A stretch of 64,000 bases of DNA from Thermoplasmata archaeon (GCA_015063245.1 SUSV01000005.1:1-64000); one strand, 5' to 3'. Counted from the first letter of the stretch, positions 34,634-43,813 are shown. A program made the numbers and translations. Notes: generated by a model not told the origin, from the sequence alone.

Positions 34634-35227
34634 TCATCTTGATTCGGTGAATCTATAGAGGGCATCCATGCCCTCTCCCGTCCTGGCGGACACAGGGAAC
34701 ACAGGTTTCGCAGGATAGTTGCGGGAGAACCAGGATGTGATGCGGTCGACCGTCTCCTTCGAGGCGATATCCGACTTGTTGATCAGGATGATGTCCGAAC
34801 CGCTCATCTGCATCTTGTAGAAGTTCTCCTTCTTCTCGATGAGGATGTCGAAGCGCTCGGCATCGGCCAACCCGATGATGGAGCAGGAGTCCTCCTCTAT
34901 CATGGATGTATGGACGAACTGCTTGACCTTATGGGGGAGTGCCAGACCTGTCGGTTCGATGATAAGTATGTCGGGGTCGACATCCCTTTTGATCTCCCTC
35001 AGAGTGGCCTGAAGGGAGCCTACGAGGCTGCAGCATATGCATCCTTCCGGAAGCTCCGTGGCGCTCAGCCCCTCTGCCTTAATCGTGGCACCGTCCACCC
35101 CTACCTCTCCGGATTCGTTGACGATTATCGCCACCTTCTTCCCCTCTCCGGTGTAGAGCTTCGCGAGACTCAGGAGCACGGTGGTCTTACCGCTTCCCAG
35201 GAATCCTCCGACTATGAACACGTGCAT
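34634..35227 (-). CDS. short CobW/COG0523-type G3E GTPase
   Basis: The 197-residue protein is a metal-chaperone-like GTPase: Walker A GGFLGSGKTT (residues about 6-15), the metal-binding CxCC motif in EGCICCSL (about 63-70), EPTGLALP and the NKSD GTP-specificity motif. It lacks the CobW C-terminal domain, so it is about half the usual length. It lies 11 nt after ramA, downstream of mtaC-mtaB, and may deliver zinc (for MtaB) or act on corrinoid activation. That role is an inference. ATG 35227 sits directly before the P-loop strand. Confidence 0.82.
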   Translation of the reverse strand: MHVFIVGGFLGSGKTTVLLSLAKLYTGEGKKVAIIVNESGEVGVDGATIKAEGLSATELPEGCICCSLVGSLQATLREIKRDVDPDILIIEPTGLALPHKVKQFVHTSMIEEDSCSIIGLADAERFDILIEKKENFYKMQMSGSDIILINKSDIASKETVDRITSWFSRNYPAKPVFPVSARTGEGMDALYRFTESR

Positions 35228-35238
35228 ACGAACACCGC

Positions 35239-36852
35239 TTATGCCAATCTGAGCGAATCGTATTTGTAGACTTTCTTCGGACAGCTGAACTGGCATCTGT
35301 AGCAGGCGGTCCCCAGGCAGTTCTTGGTCTTGACGACTATCTCGTTGTCATCCTTGACCGTGAGCGCATGCTCCGGGCATTCCTGCTCGCACTTCTTGCA
35401 TCCGATGCACCCGTCCATGTATCCGCGGAGCTCCGTACCGATGTCGTGGAGGATGTGCAGTCCCTTCTCTCCGAGGTCGGGGATGTCACGCTTCACCATC
35501 CTGTGGACCGTGGGGTGTCCTTTCGGCCTGGGAAGCTCCTGTATGCCTGCGAGGGCGTTGTTCCTGTTGTACATCTCCATGCTCATGCCCTCGTCGCAGA
35601 CGGCGAGCTCCTGGGTGTAGATCTGCTCGAAGATCTTGTCCCCGGCGAACATGATGTGGTTCGCCCTGATCCCGTTGGCTATGTCCTGGAGCTCGTCGAG
35701 CAGCTCCGGGTCCTTCAGGATGTCGGTCGCCATGGCGAGGGATGTGTTACCATACTGGTAGATGGTGCTGCAGGAGGGCGGAAGCAGTCCGACCTCTCTT
35801 GCTTTGACCGCGTCCACATATGTTCCGGACGCACCGGCCATGTACATTATGTCGAGCTCGTCGAACTTGATCCCGGCATGTTCCAGGAGAGTGAAGTGGC
35901 CTGCCCTCATGGCACCTATGGCCTTGAGAGCCTCGGAGATGTCATGGGAGTCGATGTAGACTCCGTCCTGGAGATGCAGCAGCCCGTCCGATGTCATGAG
36001 CTTGCCCTTCCTCCAGAGGTGGGAGTCCATGGCTGCAGCGACCGCTGCTATGACTCCCGTACCCGTGATACCCTTTGCCTTACCGCTCATGGGCCCCTCG
36101 GGCACAACGGTCTCGAGTCCGAAGTCCACCCTGTCCCCGTTCTGGGGGAGGATGTCGTCATCGAGGACCTTGCAGATGTATTGGAAATCGTATTCCAGAT
36201 CGGATATGGCGCCGGGTCCGGCGAGCATACCGTATTTGATGGACTGGCCTTCCATGGCCGGCCCTGCAGCCGCGGAACCCGTGTAGATCTCATCGCCGAT
36301 CTTCAGGGCCATCTCGGCATTGGTACCGTAGTCGGTCACGAGGCAGTTCTCCTTCTGCTCCAGGAAACCGCTCTTGTACATCATAGCCAGCGCATCGGCT
36401 CCGATCTCATGCCTTATGGCAGGCGGGACAAGCAGCTCGCAGTTATCCCTGACGTTGAGCCCGACGTCGGCGGCGTTGAAGACCCCCGCATCCCTCTTCT
36501 GATCCACGATGCCCCTTGCCTTGTGGGCGTTCTCCCCGGCGAAGGCCAGATCATCGACGGGTATCCCCTGGAAGAGCGAGAGCTGTATCGGGTTCCCGCA
36601 TATGCTCACCCTCTCGACCTCCTTGAGATCGATGCCGAAGGTCGCGATGAGCTTGTTGACCGTATCCATCAGGATCCTGTGGGCGGTATCCACGCCGTTG
36701 TTGATGCAGAACGTGAGGTGATCCATGATGTTCGCACCCGGAAGCGGGTGGCATTCCGTCACCGATGTGGAGATTATTCTTCCGTCCGAGAGGTCAACCG
36801 CGTGGCCCCTGGTTCCGCTTGTACCGATGTCCAGAGAGATTCCGTAACTCAT
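35239..36852 (-). CDS. ramA: RamA-like corrinoid reductive activation protein
   Basis: The 537-residue protein uses ATP to reduce inactive Co(II) corrinoid proteins such as MtaC to Co(I). The N-terminal ASKHA-type ATPase domain (LDIGTSGTRGHAVDL at 7-21; DYGTNAEMAL; GITGTGVIAAV; GASGTYVDAV) is followed by a C-terminal two-cluster ferredoxin domain (CIGCKKCEQECP and CLGTACYRCQFSCP, about 485-525). Length matches methanogen RamA. It lies downstream of mtaCB behind a strong hairpin and may have its own TATA box (AATATTTATCC near 36899). Confidence 0.9.
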   Translation of the reverse strand: MSYGISLDIGTSGTRGHAVDLSDGRIISTSVTECHPLPGANIMDHLTFCINNGVDTAHRILMDTVNKLIATFGIDLKEVERVSICGNPIQLSLFQGIPVDDLAFAGENAHKARGIVDQKRDAGVFNAADVGLNVRDNCELLVPPAIRHEIGADALAMMYKSGFLEQKENCLVTDYGTNAEMALKIGDEIYTGSAAAGPAMEGQSIKYGMLAGPGAISDLEYDFQYICKVLDDDILPQNGDRVDFGLETVVPEGPMSGKAKGITGTGVIAAVAAAMDSHLWRKGKLMTSDGLLHLQDGVYIDSHDISEALKAIGAMRAGHFTLLEHAGIKFDELDIMYMAGASGTYVDAVKAREVGLLPPSCSTIYQYGNTSLAMATDILKDPELLDELQDIANGIRANHIMFAGDKIFEQIYTQELAVCDEGMSMEMYNRNNALAGIQELPRPKGHPTVHRMVKRDIPDLGEKGLHILHDIGTELRGYMDGCIGCKKCEQECPEHALTVKDDNEIVVKTKNCLGTACYRCQFSCPKKVYKYDSLRLA

Positions 36853-36907
36853 TCTATAACCTTCAGGGAATGATTGGTAAACTGTTTCGGGTAGGATAAA
36901 TATTGGT

Positions 36908-36934
36908 CCGGCAGAGGGGAGGTACCTCTGCCGG
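36908..36934 (-). terminator. 10-bp hairpin between mtaB and ramA
   Basis: CCGGCAGAGG and CCTCTGCCGG pair perfectly around a 7-nt loop, 25 nt after the mtaB stop. It probably ends or attenuates most mtaCB transcription, leaving ramA at a lower level or on its own promoter. Confidence 0.65.
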
Positions 36935-36958
36935 TGTGGGGTTTAACGGTTATTCGTT

Positions 36959-38359
36959 TCAGAGTCCGTAGTTCTTCATGTTGAAGTTGGGGACGGTGTC
37001 CTTGTACTCCTTGATGGCCCACTCAACGAACTTGTCCTCCTCATCGGGGAGTGCGGACAGCTTCTTGTTGATGTCCTGGAGGGTCTCGAGCTGCTTGGTG
37101 GTGAGGCCGAGCTCCTTGGACTCGTAGCCCTTGAGGAGGATCTCGACTGCCTTCATTCCGGCTGCCTTGGACCTGAGGTACAGGTTGTCTCCGTACTCGG
37201 CGATTGCCTTTCCGATCTCGTATGCGTGGTCGTATGCGAGGATGTATGCCTCGGGGCCTCTGTACCTGTCAGAGTACATGTACATGTCCCTGAGGGTCTT
37301 CTCCTGCTTGAGCTGGATAGCGGTGTTCATGAGTGAGGCCTCGTATCCGATGGATCCGAACCAGCACTGGACCGATGTTCCTCCGAACTCGGGGTGGTAC
37401 TCGACGGACTCGTTGGACCAGAGGTCGCAGCACTGTGCGATGAGGTTACCCTGGAGATCGCAGTGTGCGCACTGGCAGTTCTTTCCCTCCTGTGCGGTGG
37501 GCTTTCCTGCGATCGCCTTGACGATGGGTCCCTCGTATCCGCAGTCCTTGTCGGGTCCGACTGCTCCTGCTTCCCAGGCGCAGAGTGTCCTTGCCGCGGA
37601 GATTGCACGGGTGACTGCCGAGAAGGTCCTCTGGACATCCTGGTCCATCATTCCTCCTGCCATGAACATGGAGACGTTCGCTCCTGAACAGTTGGTGTCT
37701 CCTCCTGCTACGCAGTGGTTCTTCTTTGCGATGTCGACGAGCTGCTCCCAGAGCCATGTCATGTCGATGGATCCGAGGTATCCGACTCCGAAGAGGAATG
37801 CGACGATGTCTCCGTTGGTGACGGCGTAGTCTGCGAACTCCTTTCCTCCGACTGACTCGATGGAGAGGTTGTTGCATCCGTTCTCACATGCGATGTCCGC
37901 ACACTCGAACAGCTTCTCGGGGTAGGAGTGGGCTGAGTCCATTCCGGGCCTGAGTCCGTGGTCTGCCTCACGCTGGTCGGGGATTGTCTGCCTGGTACCG
38001 CAGTTGAGTCCGTACTCCTCGTGGTACTTCTCGCAGATCTCTTGCTGTCCTGCGACGACGGGTGCCGAGAGCTTTGCCTGGTTCATCTGGGAGACCCACT
38101 CGGTCTCGAGCTGGACGTTGGGGAATCCGACTGTGATTGCCCTCTCGAGGATGTCCTTGGAGATGTAGTCGACGTACTCCTTTCTGAGCCTCTCGGGATC
38201 CTTCTCGGTTCCGGGCCTGGGTGCGTAGTTGATCTCGGGGATGACGTATCCTGCTCCGATCTTGAGTCCGAATCCGTAGGAAACGGGGCTCTTGGAGTAT
38301 CCGAAAACCAAGTCGTCTGCACTGTCGTATGCCATCTTTGTGTATCTTGTTACTGCCAT
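36959..38359 (-). CDS. mtaB: methanol:corrinoid methyltransferase MtaB
   Basis: The 466-residue enzyme takes the methyl group of methanol to the corrinoid of MtaC. It matches the MtaB family over its whole length (about 460). Recognisable stretches include DNVQLETEWVSQMNQ-like VQLETEWVSQMNQ (with the zinc-ligand Glu region), CVAGGDTNCSGANVSMF and GPDKDCGYEGPI (candidate zinc cysteines). ATG 38359 starts one base after the mtaC stop, with GGAGGT 9 nt upstream. Unusually uniform codon choice (e.g. many GAG, GGA) fits a highly expressed gene. It is the defining step of methanol-dependent methanogenesis. Confidence 0.95.
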   Translation of the reverse strand: MAVTRYTKMAYDSADDLVFGYSKSPVSYGFGLKIGAGYVIPEINYAPRPGTEKDPERLRKEYVDYISKDILERAITVGFPNVQLETEWVSQMNQAKLSAPVVAGQQEICEKYHEEYGLNCGTRQTIPDQREADHGLRPGMDSAHSYPEKLFECADIACENGCNNLSIESVGGKEFADYAVTNGDIVAFLFGVGYLGSIDMTWLWEQLVDIAKKNHCVAGGDTNCSGANVSMFMAGGMMDQDVQRTFSAVTRAISAARTLCAWEAGAVGPDKDCGYEGPIVKAIAGKPTAQEGKNCQCAHCDLQGNLIAQCCDLWSNESVEYHPEFGGTSVQCWFGSIGYEASLMNTAIQLKQEKTLRDMYMYSDRYRGPEAYILAYDHAYEIGKAIAEYGDNLYLRSKAAGMKAVEILLKGYESKELGLTTKQLETLQDINKKLSALPDEEDKFVEWAIKEYKDTVPNFNMKNYGL

Positions 38360-38360
38360 C

Positions 38361-39143
38361 TCACTGACCTCCTACAATAGCGTCCCATTCGTCTCTAACC
38401 TGTTTCCATGTGTATCCCTGCCTGATCTTCTCGGCGATCAAGGGGGTCTGAGGTGCCTTCTCGGAGTAGATTCCGAGGTCGTAGGAGTTCGCGTACTCCC
38501 TGTTGACTGCTCCTCCGCATCCCATGAGGGGGATCTCGATTCCCTTCTCCTTGAGGATCTTTGCCTCTGCGGGGAAGGCGGACATGGTTGTGGTCATGAG
38601 GGCTGTTCCGCTTGCGAACAGGGGCTTGACTTCCTCGACCTTTGCGATGAAGTCGACGATAGGTACGTCACGTCCCATGTCGACGACGGTGTATCCGGAG
38701 GATCTGACCATGACGGCTGCGATGTTCTTTCCGATGTCGTGGGGGTCTCCCTCTGCTGCGTGCATGACGACAGTTCCCTTGCTCTCTCTTCCGCCGGGGA
38801 CCTGTTTCTCTGCGATTGCGATTCCGATCTCCATGGTCTTCGCGGCCATCATGATCTCAGGGAGGTAGTAGACGTGCTCTGCGTACAGCTTTGCGACGCA
38901 CTCCATTCCTGCGACGAGTCCGTTGTTGATGACGTCGAGAGGGTTCCTCTGCTTGAGTGCCTCCATTACAACGGGGCCGACGGTCTTGAATCTCATATAG
39001 AGAACTTCTTCTGCTACTTTCTTAAAGACTTCATCTGTAGGCAAAAGTTTCTTTGCCATTTCTTCAGGTGTCATTGAGACCTGTGTTTCGATGTCGTAAC
39101 GCCTGAGGATCTTTGTGAAATCTGCTCCTTCCTTGCTTAACAC
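38361..39143 (-). CDS. mtaC: methanol corrinoid protein MtaC
   Basis: The 260-residue protein carries the cobamide cofactor between MtaB and MtaA. A helical cap domain (about 30-115) precedes the Rossmann-like B12 domain with the base-off motif GDPHDIGKN (132-140; H135 is the lower cobalt ligand) and a C-terminal GCGGAV-like loop. GTG 39143 is preferred over upstream starts because AGGTGG precedes it and length then matches MtaC (about 258). A TATA box (GGTTATAAACC, near 39184) gives a short leader. Confidence 0.94.
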   Translation of the reverse strand: MLSKEGADFTKILRRYDIETQVSMTPEEMAKKLLPTDEVFKKVAEEVLYMRFKTVGPVVMEALKQRNPLDVINNGLVAGMECVAKLYAEHVYYLPEIMMAAKTMEIGIAIAEKQVPGGRESKGTVVMHAAEGDPHDIGKNIAAVMVRSSGYTVVDMGRDVPIVDFIAKVEEVKPLFASGTALMTTTMSAFPAEAKILKEKGIEIPLMGCGGAVNREYANSYDLGIYSEKAPQTPLIAEKIRQGYTWKQVRDEWDAIVGGQ

Positions 39144-39199
39144 TTTACCACCTGTGTTGAATGATACCAAGATGACTAGGTTTATAACCTGTCTCAAAA

Positions 39200-39261
39200 T
39201 CAAAAGTCGATACTTTTGTTATAACAAATTTAAAACTTTCGTTATTCATCCATGGATGAAT
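39200..39261. promoter_or_regulatory. operator-like palindromes upstream of mtaCB
   Basis: AAAAGT-cgat-ACTTTT (39200-39215) and an 18-bp perfect palindrome ATTCATCCATGGATGAAT (39244-39261) lie upstream of the mtaC TATA box (near 39184). They may bind a regulator of methanol genes. The region is shared with the divergent transposase-like gene. Confidence 0.5.
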
Positions 39262-39378
39262 GAATCATCCACTGAAAGGAAATAATAATTTACTATTCCA
39301 ATGCTGGATACGAGAAATAATCACGATAAATAATGTTGACAAATCATCATTGTGTATTGTATAATTGGATAACTATTT

Positions 39379-39398
39379 GTATAATTAAAAAATTATAC
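39379..39398. repeat. AT-rich inverted repeat before the transposase-like gene
   Basis: GTATAATT-AAAA-AATTATAC is a perfect inverted repeat ending 7 bp before ATG 39406, and TGTATAATT occurs once more at about 39357-39365. It may be the promoter or a remnant of an element end; no matching inverted copy was found after the gene. Confidence 0.4.
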
Positions 39399-39405
39399 AA
39401 CATGG

Positions 39406-40920
39406 ATGTCATCCATCGTCTACTTGAAGAATCCGAAGTCCAATACGGTCTACGCTTATCTCAACGAATCCGTCTGGGATCCCGAGAAGAAGAAGACCGT
39501 GTACAAGCGCAGGTGCATCGGGCATGTCGATCCGGAGACCGGGGAGATCGTCCCGAACAGGAAGGCGAGGTTCAGGGAGAGCCCGACGGTCAAGTCAAGA
39601 TACCTGTGCGCAGTGTTCGACAAGGTATCAGAGGACCTCAAGCTGACCGAGACGATGAAGATGGCGTTCCCCGACGACTGGAAGAAGATGCTCTCGGTGG
39701 TATACTATCTGGTGGCTACCAGGGCCGAGCTCTCGTTCTGCAAGCAGTGGTCCGAGAACCATAAGACGCCGTACAACCAGATTCTGACCTCCAATGTCAT
39801 CAACGACCTCCTCTCATCCATAAACTCCAACGGGATATCCCTGTTCTTCACACTGTGGAAGCTGCGCCTTCAGCCGGAGGAGACCTTCACATCCTCCATA
39901 GATTTCGGCGGTTCGAAGGTGGACCTCTCACAGTACAGCAGGGACTTCGATATGCTGGAGAACGATTTCGACAACAACCTGAAGCTGACGATATACTTCT
40001 CCACCAGGAACAACATACCGATATGCTATCAGCTCTCGAATCTAGCCACCGGCCATGAGATCGGGGATTACGATGTCTATCCAGGAAGCTTCAGCAGGCT
40101 CTCGTCGTTCATGGACGAGACGCGCGGGGATGCCGTCGACCCGTCCCTGATCCCGTATGCGAACAGCAACATCACCATCCGCACGTATCCGGAGAACGAG
40201 TTCGTGAGGGACCTTGTCCTGAAATCGGAGCCTTCGATGACCAATCCCGCCAACTACAGGATCATACTCGGGACCCCTCTGTTCCTCGAGACGTACATGC
40301 AGCACGTCAACGGGAGGAGGTACTATGTTCACATCTTCTTCGACCCCAACCAGGCCGTCAACGACCTGTCGGCCTTCATCTCGATCATAAACATATGCAA
40401 GTACGAGGTGGAGATGGACAAGATGAAGCCGCAGCATCAGGACCTCTACGACCGGTTCCTGATAATAAAGGAGGATGAGTTCGGGAGGAAGAACGTGGAG
40501 CTGAACAGCGAGGCGATCATGCACCACGACAAGTTCCTCGGCTACAATGTGCTGATATCCAACTTCACCCGCAACCCGGCCACCGCGATCGTCCCGTTCC
40601 TTCAGAAGAACACAGTCTCCAAGATGTTCAGCTCCATCAGGAACGAGTACGACAACACCGCGCTGAACCTCTACACCCAGACCAACTACCTGAGCCGTAT
40701 CTTCCTCCAGTTCCTCTCCCTGATCCTGAGAATAGGGGTCCTGAACGTGATGAACTCCAAGAAGCTCAACACCTCGATGAACTACAAGGAGATGGTCATG
40801 GAGCTGTCAAGCATAAAGACCGTGCGCACCCCCGGCTCGAAGAAGGGACAGGACACGTTCCTGTCGGACAAGCAGATGCGCATCCTCCAGGCGTTCGACG
40901 TCGAGTACCGCGACGAGTAA
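39406..40920 (+). CDS. IS4/IS1634-like transposase-derived protein, active site apparently degenerate
   Basis: The 504-residue protein has the N-terminal signature of IS1634-like transposases (VYLKNPKSNTVYAYLNES, KRRCIGHVDPETGEIVPN) and a C-terminal helical end (YLSRIFLQFLSLILRIGVLNVM) like the family. One acidic residue is in place (SSIDFGGSKVD), but I cannot find the second (VxxDRG-type) or the final glutamate (YxxRxxxExxF-type). So it is probably inactive or domesticated. The frame is nevertheless intact, with normal codon use. No clear terminal repeats or target duplication were seen. Confidence 0.65.
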   Translation: MSSIVYLKNPKSNTVYAYLNESVWDPEKKKTVYKRRCIGHVDPETGEIVPNRKARFRESPTVKSRYLCAVFDKVSEDLKLTETMKMAFPDDWKKMLSVVYYLVATRAELSFCKQWSENHKTPYNQILTSNVINDLLSSINSNGISLFFTLWKLRLQPEETFTSSIDFGGSKVDLSQYSRDFDMLENDFDNNLKLTIYFSTRNNIPICYQLSNLATGHEIGDYDVYPGSFSRLSSFMDETRGDAVDPSLIPYANSNITIRTYPENEFVRDLVLKSEPSMTNPANYRIILGTPLFLETYMQHVNGRRYYVHIFFDPNQAVNDLSAFISIINICKYEVEMDKMKPQHQDLYDRFLIIKEDEFGRKNVELNSEAIMHHDKFLGYNVLISNFTRNPATAIVPFLQKNTVSKMFSSIRNEYDNTALNLYTQTNYLSRIFLQFLSLILRIGVLNVMNSKKLNTSMNYKEMVMELSSIKTVRTPGSKKGQDTFLSDKQMRILQAFDVEYRDE

Positions 40921-40964
40921 TCGGATATCATTATATCTTCGGCAATCCTGTTAACAGTGGTAAC

Positions 40965-41303
40965 ATGACTGATTGCAAAGTATGTGTCGATGCAGGCGTA
41001 TGCAAGATGAAGACGATCATCACCGCTAGGACGAACGACATCGGCATGGTCGAGCTGGACATCAAGAGCGACTGCCCGAACATCCTCAAGATGTCATGGC
41101 GCCTCGAGCCCATCTCCCCGTATTCAGAGGTGGAATCCGAGTTCTACAAGTCAGAGGTGTACAAGTTGGCGCAGGAGGCCCCGATACCTCATACTGCATG
41201 CCCGGTCCCGTCGGCGATGATCAAGGCCATCGAGGTTGCAGGCGACCTCGGTCTCAAGAGGGATGTCTCGATAAGGTTCATCGATGACGACTCGGAGGCT
41301 TGA
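40965..41303 (+). CDS. small Cys-containing protein found with methanogen genes, function unknown
   Basis: The 112-residue protein starts with a Cys-rich segment (DCKVCVDAGVCKMKT) and later has SDCPNIL and TACPVPSAMIKAIEVAG. The four to five cysteines could hold a metal or Fe-S cluster. It has no signal peptide or membrane segment. I recognise it only as resembling small DUF proteins of methanogens. A TATA-like TTATATC is about 30 nt upstream of ATG. Confidence 0.6.
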   Translation: MTDCKVCVDAGVCKMKTIITARTNDIGMVELDIKSDCPNILKMSWRLEPISPYSEVESEFYKSEVYKLAQEAPIPHTACPVPSAMIKAIEVAGDLGLKRDVSIRFIDDDSEA

Positions 41304-41372
41304 CGCGTCTAGAGATTATCTATATGGATGGCCCGAGCGTCGTTCAATGATTACGACGATGGACGAATACAT

Positions 41373-41388
41373 GCCCCTTGAAAGGGGC
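41373..41388 (+). terminator. hairpin terminator
   Basis: GCCCCTT and AAGGGGC form a 7-bp stem about 70 nt after the small Cys protein gene, followed by an A/T-rich run (aatttatgtcattttt). Confidence 0.5.
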
Positions 41389-41544
41389 AATTTATGTCAT
41401 TTTTGTTAGACATACGACGATTACTACTAAATTCATAGAAATTCCATTAATTTTCTACGAAAACCGTTTCAAATATTATGTAAATTGACAGTTTCAAACG
41501 TCCACCTTGTAAAGTATTATAATATAGCTCAAAGATTACCACGC

Positions 41545-43647
41545 ATGAAAGGACTACTGACACCCAAGGTTGTAGCCGTCATCGGTGCATCGAACGATGA
41601 GACTAAGCTAGGTGGAATGCTTCTCAAGAACATGATCAACGCAGGTTTCACCGGACACCTGTACCCCGTCAACCCCAAAGGCGGGGAGATCCAGGGCCTC
41701 AAGGCCTACACATCGATCACAGAGGTCCCCGAGCCCGTCGACCTCGCAGTCATCTCGATCAAGGCGGCCTTCGTCCCCGACGAGATGGCCAACCTGAAGA
41801 AGAACGGCTGCCACTGCGCGACCATCCTCACGGCAGGATTCAAGGAGGACAGCCCCGAGGGAAAGATCCTCGAGCAGAAGCTCGTCGCGGCGGCCAAGGA
41901 GGCCGACGTCAGGATCTTTGGACCCAACTGCTTCGGTAACATGAACCCCTGGGCAGGAGTCAACGCAACATTCGCCCACCTTCTCCCCCGTAAGGGACAC
42001 ATCTCCATCTTCTCCCAGTCCGGAGCGGTCGGATCATCGATCATCGACTGGGCATACTTCAACAAGATCGGAATCGCCAACTTCGTCACGTTCGGTAACA
42101 AGGCCGACCTCGACGAGGCCGACATCATCCCCGAGATCTCCGAGGACCCCAACACCAAGGTGATCGGAATGTACTGCGAGGGAATCTCCAACGGCCACAG
42201 GTTCGTCAGCGCTATCGAGAACATGCCCGTCGAGAAGCCTATCGTCGTCTACAAGTCCGGAAGGACCCAGGCCGGAGCCGCAGCGGCATCCTCGCACACG
42301 GGATCGCTGGCAGGGGCCGACGCGGTCAACAATGTCATATTCAAGAAGCTCAACGTCTACAGGGCATCCACACTCGAGGACATGTTCGACGTCCTCAACG
42401 TGTTCAGCGGATGCGACGAGATGAAGAAGAGCGGACTCGGAATCATCACCAACGCCGGAGGGCTCGGAGTCATGTCCGCCGATGCGGCATTCGACGCCAA
42501 GGAGGTATATGCAGTCAAGTTCTCCGACGAGACCATCAAGGAGATCAGGACGAGGGTCCCCACCGTCGCAGGAGTCACGAACCCCATCGACATCCGCGGA
42601 GACGCCAAGCCCGAGTACTTCAAAGAGGTAATCGACATCCTCTCCCACGACCCCGAGGTCGGTGCGCTGGTCATCATGGGATCCCCCCTCGATACAGCGG
42701 ACCTGGAGGCGGTCGCCCAGTCCATCGTCGAGATCAAGGACCAGATCCCGGTCCCGTTCGTCGTCTGCTTCGCAGGAGGGCACAAGTGCGACAAGGCCAA
42801 CGCATACCTCAAGGAGGCCGGAATCCCCACATACCCCACACCCGACAGGGCCATCCACGCCCTCGACGTGCTGAGGACATACACGATCAACAAGCAGAAG
42901 AGCCACACCCCCATGGCATACCCCGAGGTCAAGAACGGCGGAAGGGAGGCTGCGAAGAAGATCATCGACGCCGCGAAGGCAGAGGGCAGGGACTCGCTGT
43001 CCGAGTCGGAAGGAAAGGAGATCCTCAAGGCGTACGGAATCCCCGCACCCGGAGAGGCGACAGTCAACTCCGCGGACGAGGCCGCTAAGGAGAGCGACAG
43101 GATCGGTTACCCTGTGGTGATGAAGATCGTGTCCCCCGACATCAAGCACAAGACCGACGTGGGCGGAGTCGTCGTAGGCGTCAAGAGCGCCGACGAGGCC
43201 AGGGCCGCATACACCAAGATCATGGACTCATGCACGAAGAACGTGCCAGGAGCGAAGATCGACGGAGTCTCCATCCAGCAGATGGTCTCCGGTCAGGAGG
43301 TCATCCTCTCGATGATCCGCGATTCCCAGTTCGGACCCGTCGTGTCCTTCGGACTCGGAGGAATATACGTCGAGATCCTCAGGGAGATCTCGCAGGCACA
43401 CGTGCCCATGACAGAGGAGCAGCTCGAGGAGATGATCACATCCACCAAGGCATACAAGCTCATGTCCGGCGCAAGGGGACTGGCTAAGTCCGATATCCCC
43501 GCAATGAAGGAGATCATCAAGAGGATCGCCCTCATCGCCATCGAGAACCCCGAGATCCACGAGCTGGAGATCAACCCAGTCATCGTGCAGGTCGAAGGCA
43601 AGGGAGCATACCCCGTGGATGCTCTCGTCACCCTCGTGAAGAACTGA
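41545..43647 (+). CDS. acd: ADP-forming acetyl-CoA (acyl-CoA) synthetase, fused alpha-beta
   Basis: The 700-residue enzyme interconverts acyl-CoA, ADP and phosphate with acid, CoA and ATP. The alpha part (about 1-450) has the CoA-binding domain (VVAVIGASNDETKLGG) and ligase-CoA domain with the phosphohistidine segment ASSHTGSLAGAD. The beta part (about 480-700) is an ATP-grasp domain (YPVVMKIVSPDIKHKTDVGGVV). Fusion of the two is common in this family. In methanogens it may recover ATP from acyl-CoA or activate acetate. A TATA box (TATTATAATATAG, centre 41519) is 26 nt before ATG, so the message is probably leaderless. Confidence 0.92.
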   Translation: MKGLLTPKVVAVIGASNDETKLGGMLLKNMINAGFTGHLYPVNPKGGEIQGLKAYTSITEVPEPVDLAVISIKAAFVPDEMANLKKNGCHCATILTAGFKEDSPEGKILEQKLVAAAKEADVRIFGPNCFGNMNPWAGVNATFAHLLPRKGHISIFSQSGAVGSSIIDWAYFNKIGIANFVTFGNKADLDEADIIPEISEDPNTKVIGMYCEGISNGHRFVSAIENMPVEKPIVVYKSGRTQAGAAAASSHTGSLAGADAVNNVIFKKLNVYRASTLEDMFDVLNVFSGCDEMKKSGLGIITNAGGLGVMSADAAFDAKEVYAVKFSDETIKEIRTRVPTVAGVTNPIDIRGDAKPEYFKEVIDILSHDPEVGALVIMGSPLDTADLEAVAQSIVEIKDQIPVPFVVCFAGGHKCDKANAYLKEAGIPTYPTPDRAIHALDVLRTYTINKQKSHTPMAYPEVKNGGREAAKKIIDAAKAEGRDSLSESEGKEILKAYGIPAPGEATVNSADEAAKESDRIGYPVVMKIVSPDIKHKTDVGGVVVGVKSADEARAAYTKIMDSCTKNVPGAKIDGVSIQQMVSGQEVILSMIRDSQFGPVVSFGLGGIYVEILREISQAHVPMTEEQLEEMITSTKAYKLMSGARGLAKSDIPAMKEIIKRIALIAIENPEIHELEINPVIVQVEGKGAYPVDALVTLVKN

Positions 43648-43656
43648 AACTCATTA

Positions 43657-43683
43657 GGGAGGGGAGACCCTCCCATCTTCTAT
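43657..43683 (+). terminator. terminator of the acetyl-CoA synthetase gene
   Basis: GGGAGGG-gaga-CCCTCCC is a 7-bp stem 10 nt after the stop codon, followed by a short T/C-rich tail. Confidence 0.6.
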
Positions 43684-43784
43684 AGGAGTTGGAGAGCCAG
43701 CAGATCAGGGATCGACATCCGCTGACTCCCGAGCCTTATGGCCGGCTCAGGCCTTTATCACTACGATGGGTTTATATCCAATCG

Positions 43785-43813
43785 ATTACGATGGTGATAT
43801 CACTAATCGTAAT
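43785..43813. repeat. long symmetric hairpin at a probable transcription start
   Basis: ATTACGAT (43785-43792) and ATCGTAAT (43806-43813) flank the perfect palindrome GTGATATCAC (43794-43803). It lies about 26 bp after a TATA box, where RNA polymerase would start, so it looks like an operator. Confidence 0.5.

Noticed and set aside
35368-36873. 501-codon frame opposite ramA
   Set aside because: Antisense of ramA with no recognisable domain.
39204-40964. Complete insertion sequence around the transposase-like gene
   Set aside because: The AT-rich inverted repeat before the gene has no partner after it and no target duplication is visible.
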